Made by a program: the position numbers and the translations under genes | Shown here: positions 35,549 to 47,885 of the stretch, in pieces | Numbering within the stretch: position 1 is the stretch's first letter | Layout of the letters: the number at the start of each line of letters is the position of its first letter | The notes under the pieces: model-generated | What the model saw: only the letters and a program-made list of their open reading frames with translations | Databases searched by the model: none | Told to the model about the DNA's origin: nothing | NCBI RefSeq assembly: GCF_029227915.1 | Contig: NC_079878.1 | Location: 4,772,001-4,836,000, forward strand | Length of the DNA stretch: 64,000 bases | DNA from: Hydractinia symbiolongicarpus | Lineage: Eukaryota > Cnidaria > Hydrozoa > Anthoathecata > Hydractiniidae | Direction: 5' to 3'

Positions 35549-37424
35549 CACTTTAACTTCAATTTCTTAATTTTCTCGTTCAGAAGAAAGTATATAAACA
35601 ACTTTTCAATCGTTAAGCAAGAAGACGGGTGTTCTAATATCTCACATCTTCACACGCAGTTTGAACTAACAAAGAAGAATCGGAGTGTACAAGAATTGTA
35701 ATTGTTTTCGTCAACGAAAACAATTACTGGGAAATACAATTCACAATACACACATTTTTTTATAAGAAACTTACCACAAGAGATATTTAGGAATAGAAAG
35801 AAACTGAAGGAAAAGTTATCGTGAATAAGACCATTAATTTGATTTCAAACTTCTTTCTCACAAACAAGCAACAAGGATTAATCATTTATTTTGTAAGAAA
35901 AATGATCTTTCGGTTGTATCATTCGCACTTTTAAAATCTGGATAAAGAAAATTCAACTATGCTTGTTGCTCCATTTCAATTCTAGATGAAATTGTGAAAT
36001 CAACATTTTATTTTTTTTCATAACTTGGTATTTTTAATAGTTAATAAATATGATGTGAATTATATGTCCAGTGTAACTTGCAGGGGGAAAATAAAGATAA
36101 AGAAAATTTTCTTAAGTGAAATTATTACGGCAAAAAAACAACGTTACTTTGAGAAAGTTGGTGTAGTTTCTTCATACAAAACTTATGTCACGTGTAAGGG
36201 TATATATTTAAAGAAATGCATTTACATCACATATTCTTATATAAAACTACAAAAATCCGACCTGAGGCTGGCTGTTCTTGTTTTTCGAGACTTTTTCTAA
36301 TTTTGTTCTTGATAGTAAGAACAGAACTCCGAAATTCTGACTCATTTCGTTCTTTTCATGAATTTTTTCCACAATTTTTTTTGAAATTGACGTGCTTATG
36401 AAAAAATTGATTAAGTCAATATGAGTATTTACGCAGTCGTAGGTGACAAAAAGAAGCGATCACAAACAAGAAAAATCATTGGTAACTTGAGGTAGAGTTA
36501 CAAATGAAATTATGGGTTAGATCTTATGGCAAAATTAGCTTCTTTTTTGTAATTTAAAAAATTATATTTGAGCCAACAGCCGTTCTAGCCAATAAATTTT
36601 CTTCAGTTCTTTCTCAAATTGTCCATTGCTTGCGATCTCTTTTTTACCTATAATAGCTGCGATTTCAAAATCACTTTAAAACTAGACTCAAAAAGTCGAG
36701 TTAAAAAAGGGGTAAAAAACAAAACAATTTAACTAAAAAATGTATAAACGCAACCTCGTTCTCAGCGCCTGTTGTCTGTACTTTATGGTTGTACGTTATA
36801 CTTCATAACACGTAGCTAAATTTCAAAAATTTACAATAAAATTATACTTTTAGAATGAGACGGAATTCAATTATCCTTTAAATAAATTTCCAAGTTTCTT
36901 AAAGAACCTGCATGTTGCGAACATTTAAGTTAATCGTAAAACAGAGCATACACGTCTTCCTCTGTTATAAGAAATAAGACTCAGAATGATCTCTTAAGTC
37001 TCGAAGATACCAGATTCTTAACTCATCTCCATATCTTACAGATTGTTTCAAACTTCGTTCACGAAACGTTTCCGGCAACCGGCAGTCCAGATCAGAAACA
37101 ACCAATAATCGTAGAGTGCAGACGCTAGGAAATCAGAATGCAATCCGACAAATACGTTGTTGAAAAGTGAGAAAATGACACTCCTTTTTAACGATTTTTC
37201 TTGTATTTCTATTATGTTAGTAACTAGAATTTTATTTTGTTCAATATATAGGTAATCGAACTTGCCCAACCAAAGAAAATCTCTTGTTTGATTACATTTC
37301 CACAAAATTTGTTTTCTGTGTAATCCACAAAACACAGATATCTTTATATCATCAAATTGAAGATATGGCGAGTTTCTATGATATCCGGGAAAAAAAGTAA
37401 TAAGAAAAGGGTTTGAATTCGGAA
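35549..37424. other. Intergenic stretch without recognised gene
   Basis: AT-rich with several short ORFs whose composition looks like chance. A single half-copy of the palindromic MITE ('aacctcgttctcagcg') is near 36750. Confidence 0.4.
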
Positions 37425-37657
37425 TTATGATTGTATTGTATTATTTAGTGATTGCGGTCCATATTGAAAATAATAATGACATCCCCATCGAGAGTCAACG
37501 TTGCCACGGTAACGGTCGCAATTTAATGTACCTTCTTCACCCGTATGTTTGAGTTTCAACTTTGTGATGGTACCGGTATGCTTCAAGGTAAACTTACCAT
37601 AACTATTATCTTTTGCACCAAAACAAACATTTGTAGCTTTTAACTTCCACTCGTCGG
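37425..37657 (-). CDS. Terminal exon of an unrecognised protein
   Basis: After a minus-strand acceptor ('aatattctag', phase 1) the frame is open for 76 residues to a stop at 37425. It reads DEWKLKATNVCFGAKD, then GKFTLKHTGTITKLKLKHTG (a short internal repeat on KLKHTG), then LNCDRY and RWGCHYYFQYGP. Three cysteines, aromatic residues and a balanced composition make it look like a real, probably extracellular, domain, but I do not recognise the family. The upstream exons are not found; the exon-like ORF at 40157-40504 on the same strand ends in an incompatible phase for direct splicing, so at least one more exon would be needed if they belong together. Confidence 0.5.
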
Positions 37658-38454
37658 CTAGAATATTTAATAACATAAAATTATAATCATTATTAATGAA
37701 TATTAAGAACAATATTGGAATTACATAATGTTATATTTTCACCCAAGAAAATCAAACTGTTCATTCAGGAAAAAAATATTGTGCCAAAATTAAATTATGA
37801 AACGATTTCTCATATAAAACGTAAAATTCGATCACATGGGAAACAAGCCAATCGCATTGCTGAGATCTCACTTTGTTGAAACAAGATCTCCGTTAGTAAG
37901 GGGAACTTAATTTTTTTTTTATGTAATTGCTCCAACCCGGCTATCCAGTTTTTTATTTTTGTGCATGATTTGCAGTTAAAGATGAACAAAACAAAAAAGT
38001 ATTTTGTGGCAGCTAGAAAATAAAATTTTAAGGGGGAAAAATATATAGATTTCTAAATCCAAAATCTACTAGGATAACAGCTGTAATAACCAACAAATAA
38101 CTAGATTTAACAACTAAGTGTCTATTAATTTTCCTAGCAAAATTTATATAGAATTTTCATTGCAGTATGGGATGAAAATAAGTAGATTTTAAATGAACTT
38201 ACCAGTACACATCAAAAATGAGATTTTTGACTCAATGTAACCAAGAATATTTTACGAATGTAACAGAATTCTTTAACCTTCGTTAAAACCTTTTGAAACT
38301 TAAGAAAATACGGAGAAAGAATACGGAGAGAGAAAAAAAGGTGAGTAAAAAAGAAAGGCACAGTAAAAAAAACAAAGAAAGTGCCAAGTGAGCAATTTGA
38401 GAAATGAGATCAGGCTTTTGCAATTGGATATGAAGGGCTTCTTTAATTCTTAAT

Positions 38455-39000
38455 TTAGCTACCTTTGTTCCTAATGTCGTCTAATATTTTAAAACATTTT
38501 ATTTTAAGCAGAAGAGCATGACTCGTTAGAATAAAGATGTTTAAAAATAGGCGAATTAATATCCGTTTTGATGTGTTCCTATATTTTAGTTTTAAGGTGG
38601 CGAGTTGTCTCCCCAATAAAACTGCAATCACAGTCAGCACATTTAAACTTATAAACTAATTTAGAGCGAGTATAATTAACTTCTCTTATAAAGACAAACT
38701 ACCCTAATTTGTCCTTATAAAAGAAGTACTGTTGAATTTTAAAAGAGTTAAAAATGATTTCGATGTTAACTTTAGGCTTACAATATTTTAAGGCCTGCAG
38801 TTTAAGTTTGGACTGTTGTAAAAACTTACCAATATATGAGAGTTTAAAATAATGTATATCAACAGGTAAGCGACTACACCATTTGTTTTAAGGGAACCTG
38901 GATAAAAGTGTATCAACATCAATTCTCATCATCCACTTCATTTTAAAAATCAGTTCGATTGAACTCCCCCTCGAATAAGCGCCTACGACTGTTTTTAATG
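38455..39000 (-). pseudogene. Penelope-like retroelement relic (GIY-YIG region)
   Basis: On the minus strand the broken frames read YKFKCADCDCSFIGETTRHL, then EHIKTD...IFKHL, the usual C-terminal cysteine plus GIY-YIG region of Penelope-like elements, preceded (about 38700-38900) by text like the end of their reverse transcriptase (LPVDIHYFKLSYIGKF). Stops occur at least at two points, so it is dead. Upstream limits toward 39250 are uncertain. Family assignment rests on remembered sequence patterns. Confidence 0.6.
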
Positions 39001-40156
39001 AAGATTACCACTGAGGAAACGATATATATACATTCTTCATCCACCCAGTTTAAAACGCGTCTAAGCGTTTGTTTAAAACAATATATAACAATCTTCTTGT
39101 TTTCTTTACTAAAAGATACATAGGATAGGAGGGTATGAAAATTTCGCTTATAGTAATCGTGTTTGGTGTCTTTTATGGCTCAGAGCTTTTTTCCCTTTCG
39201 GACTATTTATTTACTGGAAATGAGGTTATGACGGCCTAAAAGTTAAAATCTTAAAACTTATTTGTCTAGTAATTTGCAATTGAAGCTTTAAACTTTCTCT
39301 GGGAAACGAATGGACAAGTCAGGTCCAAACCTCTGAATAATATAATGTACATGTTGACTAACATGAATACAAAATAAAAGCTGTATAATTAAAATAAATT
39401 AAAATAAACATGAATAAAAACATGAGTGAAAAGAATCATATCATTCGAGCACGTGTTTTTTTTCTTAGTCCAACGAGAAGAAACCTTTTAGAAACGAAAA
39501 TGTTACTACTCAGTTATAATAATTTGAAATATCAGCTTTCCGTAACAAAACGCAAACCTCGTTCCCAGTTTCTTATGCTTTTTCATACAACTTCTTTTTT
39601 TAAACAACGTTCATTTCAAAAATACAAACACCTCGTACCCAGGTCTTCTATTTCTTCCGTTAAATATTTATTACTGTTTTTTGGTTGTTTAAAAGAGAAA
39701 AAAGGATACAGTAGAAAGTTAAAAAGTCGAAGTATACTTTTTACTAACTTAAACATATTTAGAAGTTTCTTACTTTTATTTAGGACGAACTTTTTAGGGC
39801 TTTGAGAAAACAGGGGACTTAAAAATCCGAGCCAAAATAAAAACTAAAACTGTGGAACCTGAAAATTAGAATAAGAAAAACTCGTGCAGATAACCGTTAG
39901 ATGGGTAAAACGCATAAAAAAAAAGCTTTGGAATTTTGTAATAAGGAAATAAGTTACCATCCAGCAGACGTGACGTTATATTCAGCACTAAAGCTTGCTT
40001 AAAATGACGGAAAGTCACCAAATTTCTACCGCGGTATGCTTCAGAAGTTATTAAAAAATAGGGGAAACAGAAGGGAGATTTTTTATCTTCTCCCTCCCAG
40101 ACCTCCTTCCTGGGTACGATTGGGGTTTATAATAATTATTTTTATTTTTTCCCTAC

Positions 40157-40504
40157 CTCAAACGACTTCACTTTTCCACCATCTGATATTTTTGGTAACT
40201 TCAACCTATCTTCACCTCCTTCTGGGACAAACCAACACTCTCCAATCCTGTTTTTATTTCTGTCGGCTTTGAAATATGTCATGTCACAATCTTGGTCATT
40301 GCGAAATTTCAACCAACAAATTGTACTTGTGAATCCTTTACAATGCTTTGTGGTCTTTCTCATTTTGATGCCATTAACGTTGTGTATGAGGTTAAGGCTA
40401 CTTTCGGTGGAAATGTATTTGATATCAAAAAGCAATCGGATTAAGGTCAAAACTTTGAAAGCCATACTGTCTGTGTGTAACACCTCCAATGAACAGTTGA
40501 ACAA
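40157..40504 (-). CDS. Exon-like ORF, unrecognised cysteine-containing protein
   Basis: Minus-strand frame open for about 115 residues up to a good donor (TTTGAG|GTAGGG at 40157). It includes HCKGFTSTICWLKF, DQDCDMTYF and RIGECWFVPEGG: four cysteines spaced as in a small extracellular domain. It is much less AT-biased in amino-acid content than its surroundings. No convincing acceptor or start was found (a weak one is at 40467). No family recognised; it might belong to the same gene as 37425-37657. Confidence 0.4.
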
Positions 40505-40834
40505 AAATGATTACAGTTGCTTGTGTGAGAAATCATATATGAGATGAAACTTAAGTAACCAAACACTCAAAAATATAACCAGTAAGCAGTGTTTTTTTCT
40601 AATTACGTATGAGCAGCTAACTAATCTACTTGATACAGGAGTATATATATGCACTAAAGACATGAGTGGTGAGTTTTATTACATGTTTTTATGTTCCTTG
40701 TTTCGAATCGATTATACAATTTCATTTTACACGACACATATCCCTTATTAAAATTTAAGTGAAAATATTGACAGTTTAAAACATGACCAAGTTCCTCACA
40801 AAAGTAAAACCCTCCTGAAGTTGGACTTTCTGAT

Positions 40835-41518
40835 AAGAGAACATTTTAAAAGAAACAATTTTATAAGAACACTTTTATAAGAACAATTTTATAAGAACAA
40901 TTTTATAAAAACAATTTTATAAGAACACTTTTAAAAGAACAATTTTATAAGAAGACTTTTATAAGAACAATTTTATGAGAACAATTTTACAAAAACAATT
41001 TTATAAAAACAATTTTATAAGAACAATTTTACAAAAACAATTTTATAAAAACAATTTTATGAGAACAATTTTATAAAAACAATTTTATGAGAACAATTTT
41101 ATAAGAACAATTTTATAAAAACAATTATATAAAAACAATTTTATAAGAACACTTTTATAAGAACAATTTTATAAGAACAATTTTATAAGAACAATTTTAC
41201 AAAAACAATTTTATAAGAACACTTTTACAAATTTTATAAGAACACTTTTATAAGAACAATTTTATAAGAACAATTTTATAAGAACACTTTTACAAAAACA
41301 ATTTTATAAAAACAATTTTATAAGAAAACTTTTATAAGAACAATTTTATAAGTACAATTTTATAAGAACACTTTTACAAAAACAATTTTATGAAAACAAT
41401 TTTATAAGAACAATTTTATACGAATAATTTTATAAGAACAATTTTACAAAAACAATTTTACAAAAACAATTTTATAAAAACAACTTTTTGAAAACTATTT
41501 TTTATAAGAAGCATTTTT
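40835..41518. repeat. 14-bp minisatellite, about 48 units
   Basis: Head-to-tail array of 'acaattttataaga' with variants 'acaattttataaaa', 'acacttttataaga' and 'acaattttacaaaa'. The unit holds the palindrome TTATAA. One partial unit near 41225 breaks the register. No coding role: 14 is not a multiple of three. Confidence 0.93.
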
Positions 41519-43717
41519 AATAACCAAAGACACACGGCTTAGGTTTTGACTAAAATTACGATAAATTAAAATTTATCACATCCAGAACGGTTAACAAACT
41601 GATTTTTACCATTTTTATTAACCTCCTTGCCAATTTTTTTATTACTGAGACTTCTTTTAAATGAGACTTAGTTATTGTATGTAATAAGAAAAACGTGCTT
41701 TTAAGATATTCTTCATTTTAAACTGCTCTATTTATAAAAGTGCGTAATATAAATTTCGTCTCGACTATCCAGACATAACACTATCATTTTTTATTTCACC
41801 AGTCAACATACTAACCATTACCATCGTGGTTCGTAAAAATACTGCGCCGATTTCGTTGTCTGATAGGGTATGCTTTGCATGCATCTCTTCTAGGTTGATG
41901 ATCATTATTGCTAGCAGATAAATGATCATCTGAAAGCTCCTCCTCATCTGTTGCGTCATTCTAGGTTAAAATTCGTTAGGCATGTTTTAAATAGAAACTT
42001 GAAGTGCTGCACATTACGCGTAATAGTGTATCCCGGTCGTTGAGCTGTAATCATAGCCCCTTTGACAATGGTAATATTGTGAGGTTTTGGATCGATACAA
42101 CTAGAAAGTTTATTCCGTTTCTGCTGACGTATGACGTACCAAAACGTTATCTCCAATAGAGATTAGTTTTTCGACGGCGTTGTGTCGTTTGGTCTACTTG
42201 CCTTTTCATCTTGCTTGTCTAATTGTATCCCTTTTTGGAAGATTAGCGATGGCGGTTTCGTTGACTTTCTGATTTAATGTGGGTATTTTTAAGTCTAAGA
42301 TTGCGTTGAAATAGAACTTCTATAGATCTACACGACTGACTTGGGTAGTTGAGTGAACTGCACTGCGGTAATGTTGTAGAAACTGATACAGAGCTGGTAG
42401 TCAGGGTGTTTGTTCGATTAGAGCATACCTAACGTTTTATTCAAATCTTGCATGAAGTTTTCAGCCATAACATTTGCTTTAGGGTGTAACTGTGTAATAT
42501 GATGATCTATTATATCATTTTTTTCATATATGTTTTCAATGCTTCACTTCAAAATGAAGGTCCATTATCCGATATTATTTTAAGGTAGACAATGTGTAGC
42601 AAACATTTTTGTAAAACAGTTAAGTATTTGTTGTGATGTGGTGGAAGATATTATATCCACATCCGCATAGCGGAAATACTGGTCGACAGCAACTAAAAAT
42701 ACTTTTGATTGGGAAATGGACTTAGCAAATCAATTTTAAGGGTGTGCCAGACTGTTAGCGCTAAGGACGATGGTCGCAATGGTGGTGGATCTGACCTTGT
42801 TGTGGCGTTACATGAAAGACAATCACTCACAGTTCGTTCTATTGCAGCGTCCATACCAGGAAAGTAAATTTTATCTCTGAGTAATGATTTTGTTTTGGCA
42901 ATTCCCAAATGATTTTCGTGAGCCAAAGCGATCACTCTAGTACGGAGGGTGGTGGGTATGATAATGCGATTTCGTTTGAGAAGCATAGATTGATCTGATG
43001 TGCCAATTAGTTCCTGTGCTATTCGACGGTAGCTATGTTTTTAGCTCATGAACATTGCAGTTTTCGAAACTCTCGTTTGGTTTATCTAAAGTGTTTCAGG
43101 AGTTGCTATTAATAAGATCGCGAAACTTTGTAGGGATGTTAGCTATATCGTGTTTCGACATCTGTCAGCGCTCTGCTGGTACACGCTTTCACTCGATAAT
43201 CGCTTTTGTTTGGTGTATGTTGCATTACTGTCGTACTCACGCGTATTGGTCCTGCATCCGTAACAATAGTGGTTTCCTTGGAAGATTCGACTTCAATTCC
43301 GATTTAAGGCTCTCAAACGTTTGCTGCTCTTTCGTTTCCATCGCCAAGGTACATTTTTTTTCGTCAACTCACATAAAGGACTACTTAACTCGTCCTTTTT
43401 TCCAAGATTCGGCGTAGTGTGCTATATAACGACTCAAGAAATTTGTCATGCCAAGAAATGATCCAACTTCGCTAGTATTCGTTGGTGGATTTAATTTTAT
43501 GACTTTCAGGGCTTGGGGTGATACTCTGACTGAAAAATATAAAACCAAAGAATTCTACTTCTGTTACGTAAAATTGGCATTTCTGAAGGTTCAATGTTAG
43601 ATTGTATGTCGAAAAACGCTCTAAAACGTTTTGTAATGTGGAATTGAGCTCCTCTCTGCTTTTGGCGAATAAAATAATATCATCGGCAATTTTTTGGCTT
43701 TTTAATACCTGTTCTAG

Positions 43718-43798
43718 CCAGGAGACCCAGCGTAATTTTTCTTACCACCGGGAAATCGGAGTAGTTAAGGTGGGAAAAATTACGCTAGGTCTCAAACG
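43718..43798. mobile_element. Hairpin MITE inside the gypsy relic
   Basis: 'gagacccagcgtaatttttc' and 'gaaaaattacgctaggtctc' form a nearly perfect inverted repeat. It falls between the RT fragments of the relic, which resume near 44090, so a larger insertion of up to about 370 bp is possible. Confidence 0.65.
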
Positions 43799-44561
43799 AT
43801 TTTTCTGCGGCCAAAATCTGGCCGCGCTTTTTGATTGCCTAATTTTATTGTTCTCTGCTCACGTGATTATTATCGGGGAAATTCCTTTTCATTCGAATAT
43901 TCTAACAAACACTAGTAAACTATTAAGTTTTTACCAGATGTGACCAAGCTTGGTAAACAACTCACAGATAAATAAATAACCTCCGAAGCGATTAGTCACA
44001 TTGTTCAATTTAAACTCGGGGTTTCCGCTGAGTCATTCGTTTGCGTCTACACTTTTGTTTGAGAGAAACTCATTTTATCAACTCGAAAAAGAAAGCTTAG
44101 TTAACTAGGCTAAGCGATGTAAGGCTGTGGGAGTAACGAAGGTCGTTATTGGGCGCGAATTTTCGTCCAGCTCAAATTGTAAGAAAGCTTTGTTCATATT
44201 AAGCTAACAAAAAATTTTACTTCCATTCAAATCGTGATCAAATCCTCTAAGCAAGGTAATGGATATCGGGTTCTTTTAATGGCCTGGTTTGCCTGGCGCA
44301 TATTAATACACAAACGGACTTTGTTTTGGTCGTCGTTCTTTTGGACAACGACAATAGGTGATACCCAGGGGGTAGGTTCGGCCTCAAAGTCCTCAATAAT
44401 GTCCTCCTGTTTTAAAGTTTGCAACTCTTTGTTGGGAATATTTTTTCGAAAAATTGGGACTGGTAACGAAATTGTTAGTGTGCTAAATTAGTGGAAGGTG
44501 TGTCGACTACAAAAACACATATTCGGCAAACTTGTTTTTTGACTCAGCGAGGCAACTTATT

Positions 44562-45166
44562 CAGGGTTGCCACGATTGCCAAGAATGTCTGGAATTAAAG
44601 TAATGTATGGAAAAGTCTGGAAATAGTCTGGATTTGGCTCACTAGTCTGAAAATTGTCTGCAAAATAGTTAAAGAAAAAGATTAATTTATTAGATAATTT
44701 ATTTTTTAGTTTCTTAACTTAATTTTGCATGAATCTATATACTCTATTGTATGGTATATTGTATAGTATAGTTTTGCATATAGTTTTGCATGAATGTATA
44801 TACTCAAACATGACCAAGTTACATGTGTTAAGAAAAAGGGCGACAAAACTACATGAGAAGAAGAACAACTTCAATGTGTAACTACAAACAAAAGAAACAT
44901 TTCCCATTTTATACTGTTTCTTTTTTGTGTGCTGTATATTGTTGTTTCATCAGAAAAGATAGAAACTTATATGTCTGAAAATTAGGGTGTTCTGTACATG
45001 AAGAGTAAGGAAAATATAGGTTTCGGTTTGGAAAAGTACCCTTTTTTATTAAATGTCTGGAAAATTAATATCAATTTCACTCCAAGAGTCAGGAAAAATA
45101 ATATCAATTTTTATGATATGTCTGGAAATTTAATTGAGAAATTGAGTAAAGTCTGTGGTAACCCTG
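44562..45166. mobile_element. Non-autonomous DNA transposon with CAGGGTT ends
   Basis: Left end CAGGGTTGCCAC and right end (complement) CAGGGTTACCAC are inverted repeats of 12 bp with one mismatch. TTATT lies on both sides (44557-44561, 45167-45171). The 605-bp interior repeats 'gtctggaaa' many times in one orientation and has no transposase. CAGGG ends suggest hAT, but the duplication is 5 rather than 8 bp. Confidence 0.65.
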
Positions 45167-46129
45167 TTATTAGAGAGCTTACGATACAAAGACGGGAACG
45201 GGAACGTAGACGCAATGACGTCATTTTTTGCTATTCGCGTCTTCGTTCTCGTTCTCCGTGGAAGTTGACTTACGAAAGTTGGCGCGAAAACGAAAAAAAA
45301 GTAACAACAACAAGAAAGCGACCGATTGATTTTAGTTTTGTGTTTGCAGCATTTACTTCGAAAACGGTAAATAAATCAGTGTTTTTTTGTTAGACACTGT
45401 TAGGGTAGTGACGGGTGAGATATTTCTAGATGTATACAACATTTGAGTATCATACAAACAATTTTGTACATAATTAACAGAACACGATCCTGTCTTTAAT
45501 TTGCAACGACAAACATGTGCGAAGTGATTTAATTTTCCATTGTTCTAGCAGGATTTACCTTTAGCTGGACACTGAGCATTATGGGTTGATTTCCGTAGTT
45601 GTAACAATTTTTGGAATTTTTGGCTGCATATCAGATGTGGAAAAATTGCACTTACCTTCTTGAAGTCGCATGTGATTAATTTTTGTCAGTGTTATCTAAT
45701 GAATCGAATATGTCTTGTAGCTCGGAACCACCGAAGTGTCAAAATAAAGCTCTTTTTCGATCTTTATCGCTATATCCATAGCCACTAAATAATTTTTAAA
45801 TCTGGTTATGTACTTCTTCCAGCGAATTCCAACATTATTTATCATATCACCATCTCCAATAATAAAATTTGGAAAATGTAAAACAAATACAAAAGCGCGC
45901 AATATAAATACATGTCGTCTCGATTATTCAGACATAACATTAGTAAAACTTGAAATTAATGTCAAAAACAAAATAAACTTAGAAGTTATAAATTTGGAAG
46001 CAGAAAATGATTATTTCCATTCAGGATTTCTTTTTCAAAGGAATCCCGTTTGGTTAACAAATTCACAACCTCTACCCCAGGGCTTTTTTTCTCTTTTTGA
46101 TATAAGTGACTGTTCGGAACAATAACGTC

Positions 46130-47100
46130 TCAGTAATACACTTTTACGATAATTCAATAACCAATCCGACATTCGCGCCCCTTTTTTGAATGCAATTCGC
46201 GGTCAGGGGTCTAGGCCAAAGGTAGGAATTTGTTTTGGTGTACGCTGGAAGAAGCCATTTTGGTTGGAAAAAAGGAGGTAAAAAACATGTTCTTATAAGA
46301 GTGTTTTAGATAGGAAAGCGTTTTTTCTCCAGTTTTTTAAACTTTCTTCGTATAAATTTCTTTCAAATTTTTAGGAAACGTTAATAATAATAAGATACAA
46401 CTTATGTGTACTTTTCATTAAAAACAAAACGCGGCAAGAAAAGTTATCACGAAAGAACGTGTTTTATCCTATAAAAGTGTGACGTTTACCTCCTCCGATC
46501 GCAAAAAAAGCTGCGATGGAGTGTTAGTTTTTCCGAATTATCGCAAAGGTGTATTCTAGGCCGACAACTTTTTTCTAGATCTGCGAATGACTTCAATTTT
46601 AAAAAAGGGGACACCTACGTCAAAAAACTTTGCTTATTTCGAAAACACCTGGTGTGGATAACGAATTCAATAATTATTAATTCCTTTCTAATCTGGTATC
46701 TCTAAAATAAGCCAAAACATTTTACTAAGATTTACCTCATTTCATCACATGGCTACGCTGCTTTGAAAATGCGGTATTCGCAATGGCGAATTTGACCACG
46801 TAATGCAAGTTATGATTTTTCAGACGGGAAAATATGCCGAGCAAGCGGCAGAGATGTAGACCCCCTGAGTATATCATACAATGTTCTTCAGCTTTTACGA
46901 ACCATGCTAAAGAAATTAATAATAAGGCATTTATTAAAAAAACGTGTCTGGAAATGTATTAGGTTTTCAGTTTGAACCTTGTCGAAAAAATCGGGAGAAG
47001 AAAATGAGGATAGTGATTTAAACGAATCAAGCATTTTTATTACAGGGCGATGATTATGTTTATGAAGAATCCCAGCGTAATCGGATCGAACAACCGATTG
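46130..47100. other. Intergenic stretch without recognised gene
   Basis: AT-rich, short ORFs only, nothing assignable. Confidence 0.4.
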
Positions 47101-47139
47101 ATCCGTGGTGTTCTTGCGTGAAGTGTGAAGGTGTTCCAT

Positions 47140-47885
47140 TCGGAGTATGCGGCTATACGAACTACGGCTCCGTATAGTCATGCGTATGTGGAGTATAACT
47201 TTGTATAGCGACATGTGTACTCCGTAACTAGACGGAAATATTTAGTACAAAAAGCTGCGAGCGGCGCAGACAGCTTTGAGAGTTTAATACCGACACTGGT
47301 TTGGCTAGACACTAGCGAATGCAGCATGAGCGTCAAAGTCTAAAAACTAAGCATTCTTATTAAGAATTTACTCTGGGCTATTTTAGTTTAGAAAATCGTG
47401 CCTAAACAATCAAATAATTTGTGTAAGAAAAAAAAAAGTTAGTCCTTGGTTGATAATACGACGAACCTACCGAGTCTTAAGATTTGGTGTTTTTTTACGT
47501 GGCAGGGTCCTTGTTCCGTATAGCATACCTCATATATAAAGCATGTCACACTCCGTATGGCATACTTTGTATAGAATAATCCGTATGCCATAATCTGTTT
47601 GATGCAATCAAACAAATGTTCCGACCTCCGTATAGCTACAACAATCTACTTCGTATGTTTACGATGGATAAAAAAGTAGGAAAATGATGTGCTTGTCTTG
47701 TTAACTTGTACTTTATGGCGATTATTTTTTATTTTTTCAGAAATAGTTTTAAACAGTCATATTGCAATATTTCACTTTAAGAACATTGGTTGGCAGACTC
47801 TGTATAGCTAAACCAAACTCCGTAAAGCAGCTATACGGAGTATTACTCCGTATAGAAACCACACTCCGTACGTCACAAGGGGATG
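47140..47885. repeat. Irregular cluster of an ACTCCGTATAG motif
   Basis: About ten forms of 'actccgtatagc' occur in both orientations over 740 bp, for example near 47160, 47510, 47553, 47627, 47815 and 47842-47875, with unique sequence between them. This is not a simple tandem array. Confidence 0.6.

Larger units (their letters stand above)
41735..45945 (-). pseudogene. Decayed, nested Ty3/gypsy retrotransposon
   Basis: Minus-strand fragments in the expected order: Gag-like at 45870-45740 (RWKKYITRFKNYL), RT start at 44424-44227 (PWVSPIVVVQKND, INMRQANQAIKRTRYPLP), RT catalytic IADDIILFAKS near 43690, integrase zinc-binding at 42986-42693 (LSCNATT), and a polyprotein tail at 42156-41956 (YTITRNVQHFK). 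About 45 bp of shared terminal sequence ('cgtctcgactatccagacataac' near 41755, a diverged copy near 45915) are probably LTR remnants. Many stops and frameshifts. Two foreign elements sit inside it (44562-45166 and a hairpin element near 43720). Confidence 0.8.

Noticed and set aside
37048-37335. 95-codon minus-strand ORF
   Set aside because: Composition and lack of splice context suggest chance; it does not extend the domain at 37425-37657.
39410-39805. 131-codon ORF on the plus strand
   Set aside because: It runs through two half-copies of the palindromic MITE (39555, 39630) and has no domain or splice context.
40835-41518. CRISPR array
   Set aside because: Units are contiguous 14-mers without spacers, and the genome is eukaryotic.
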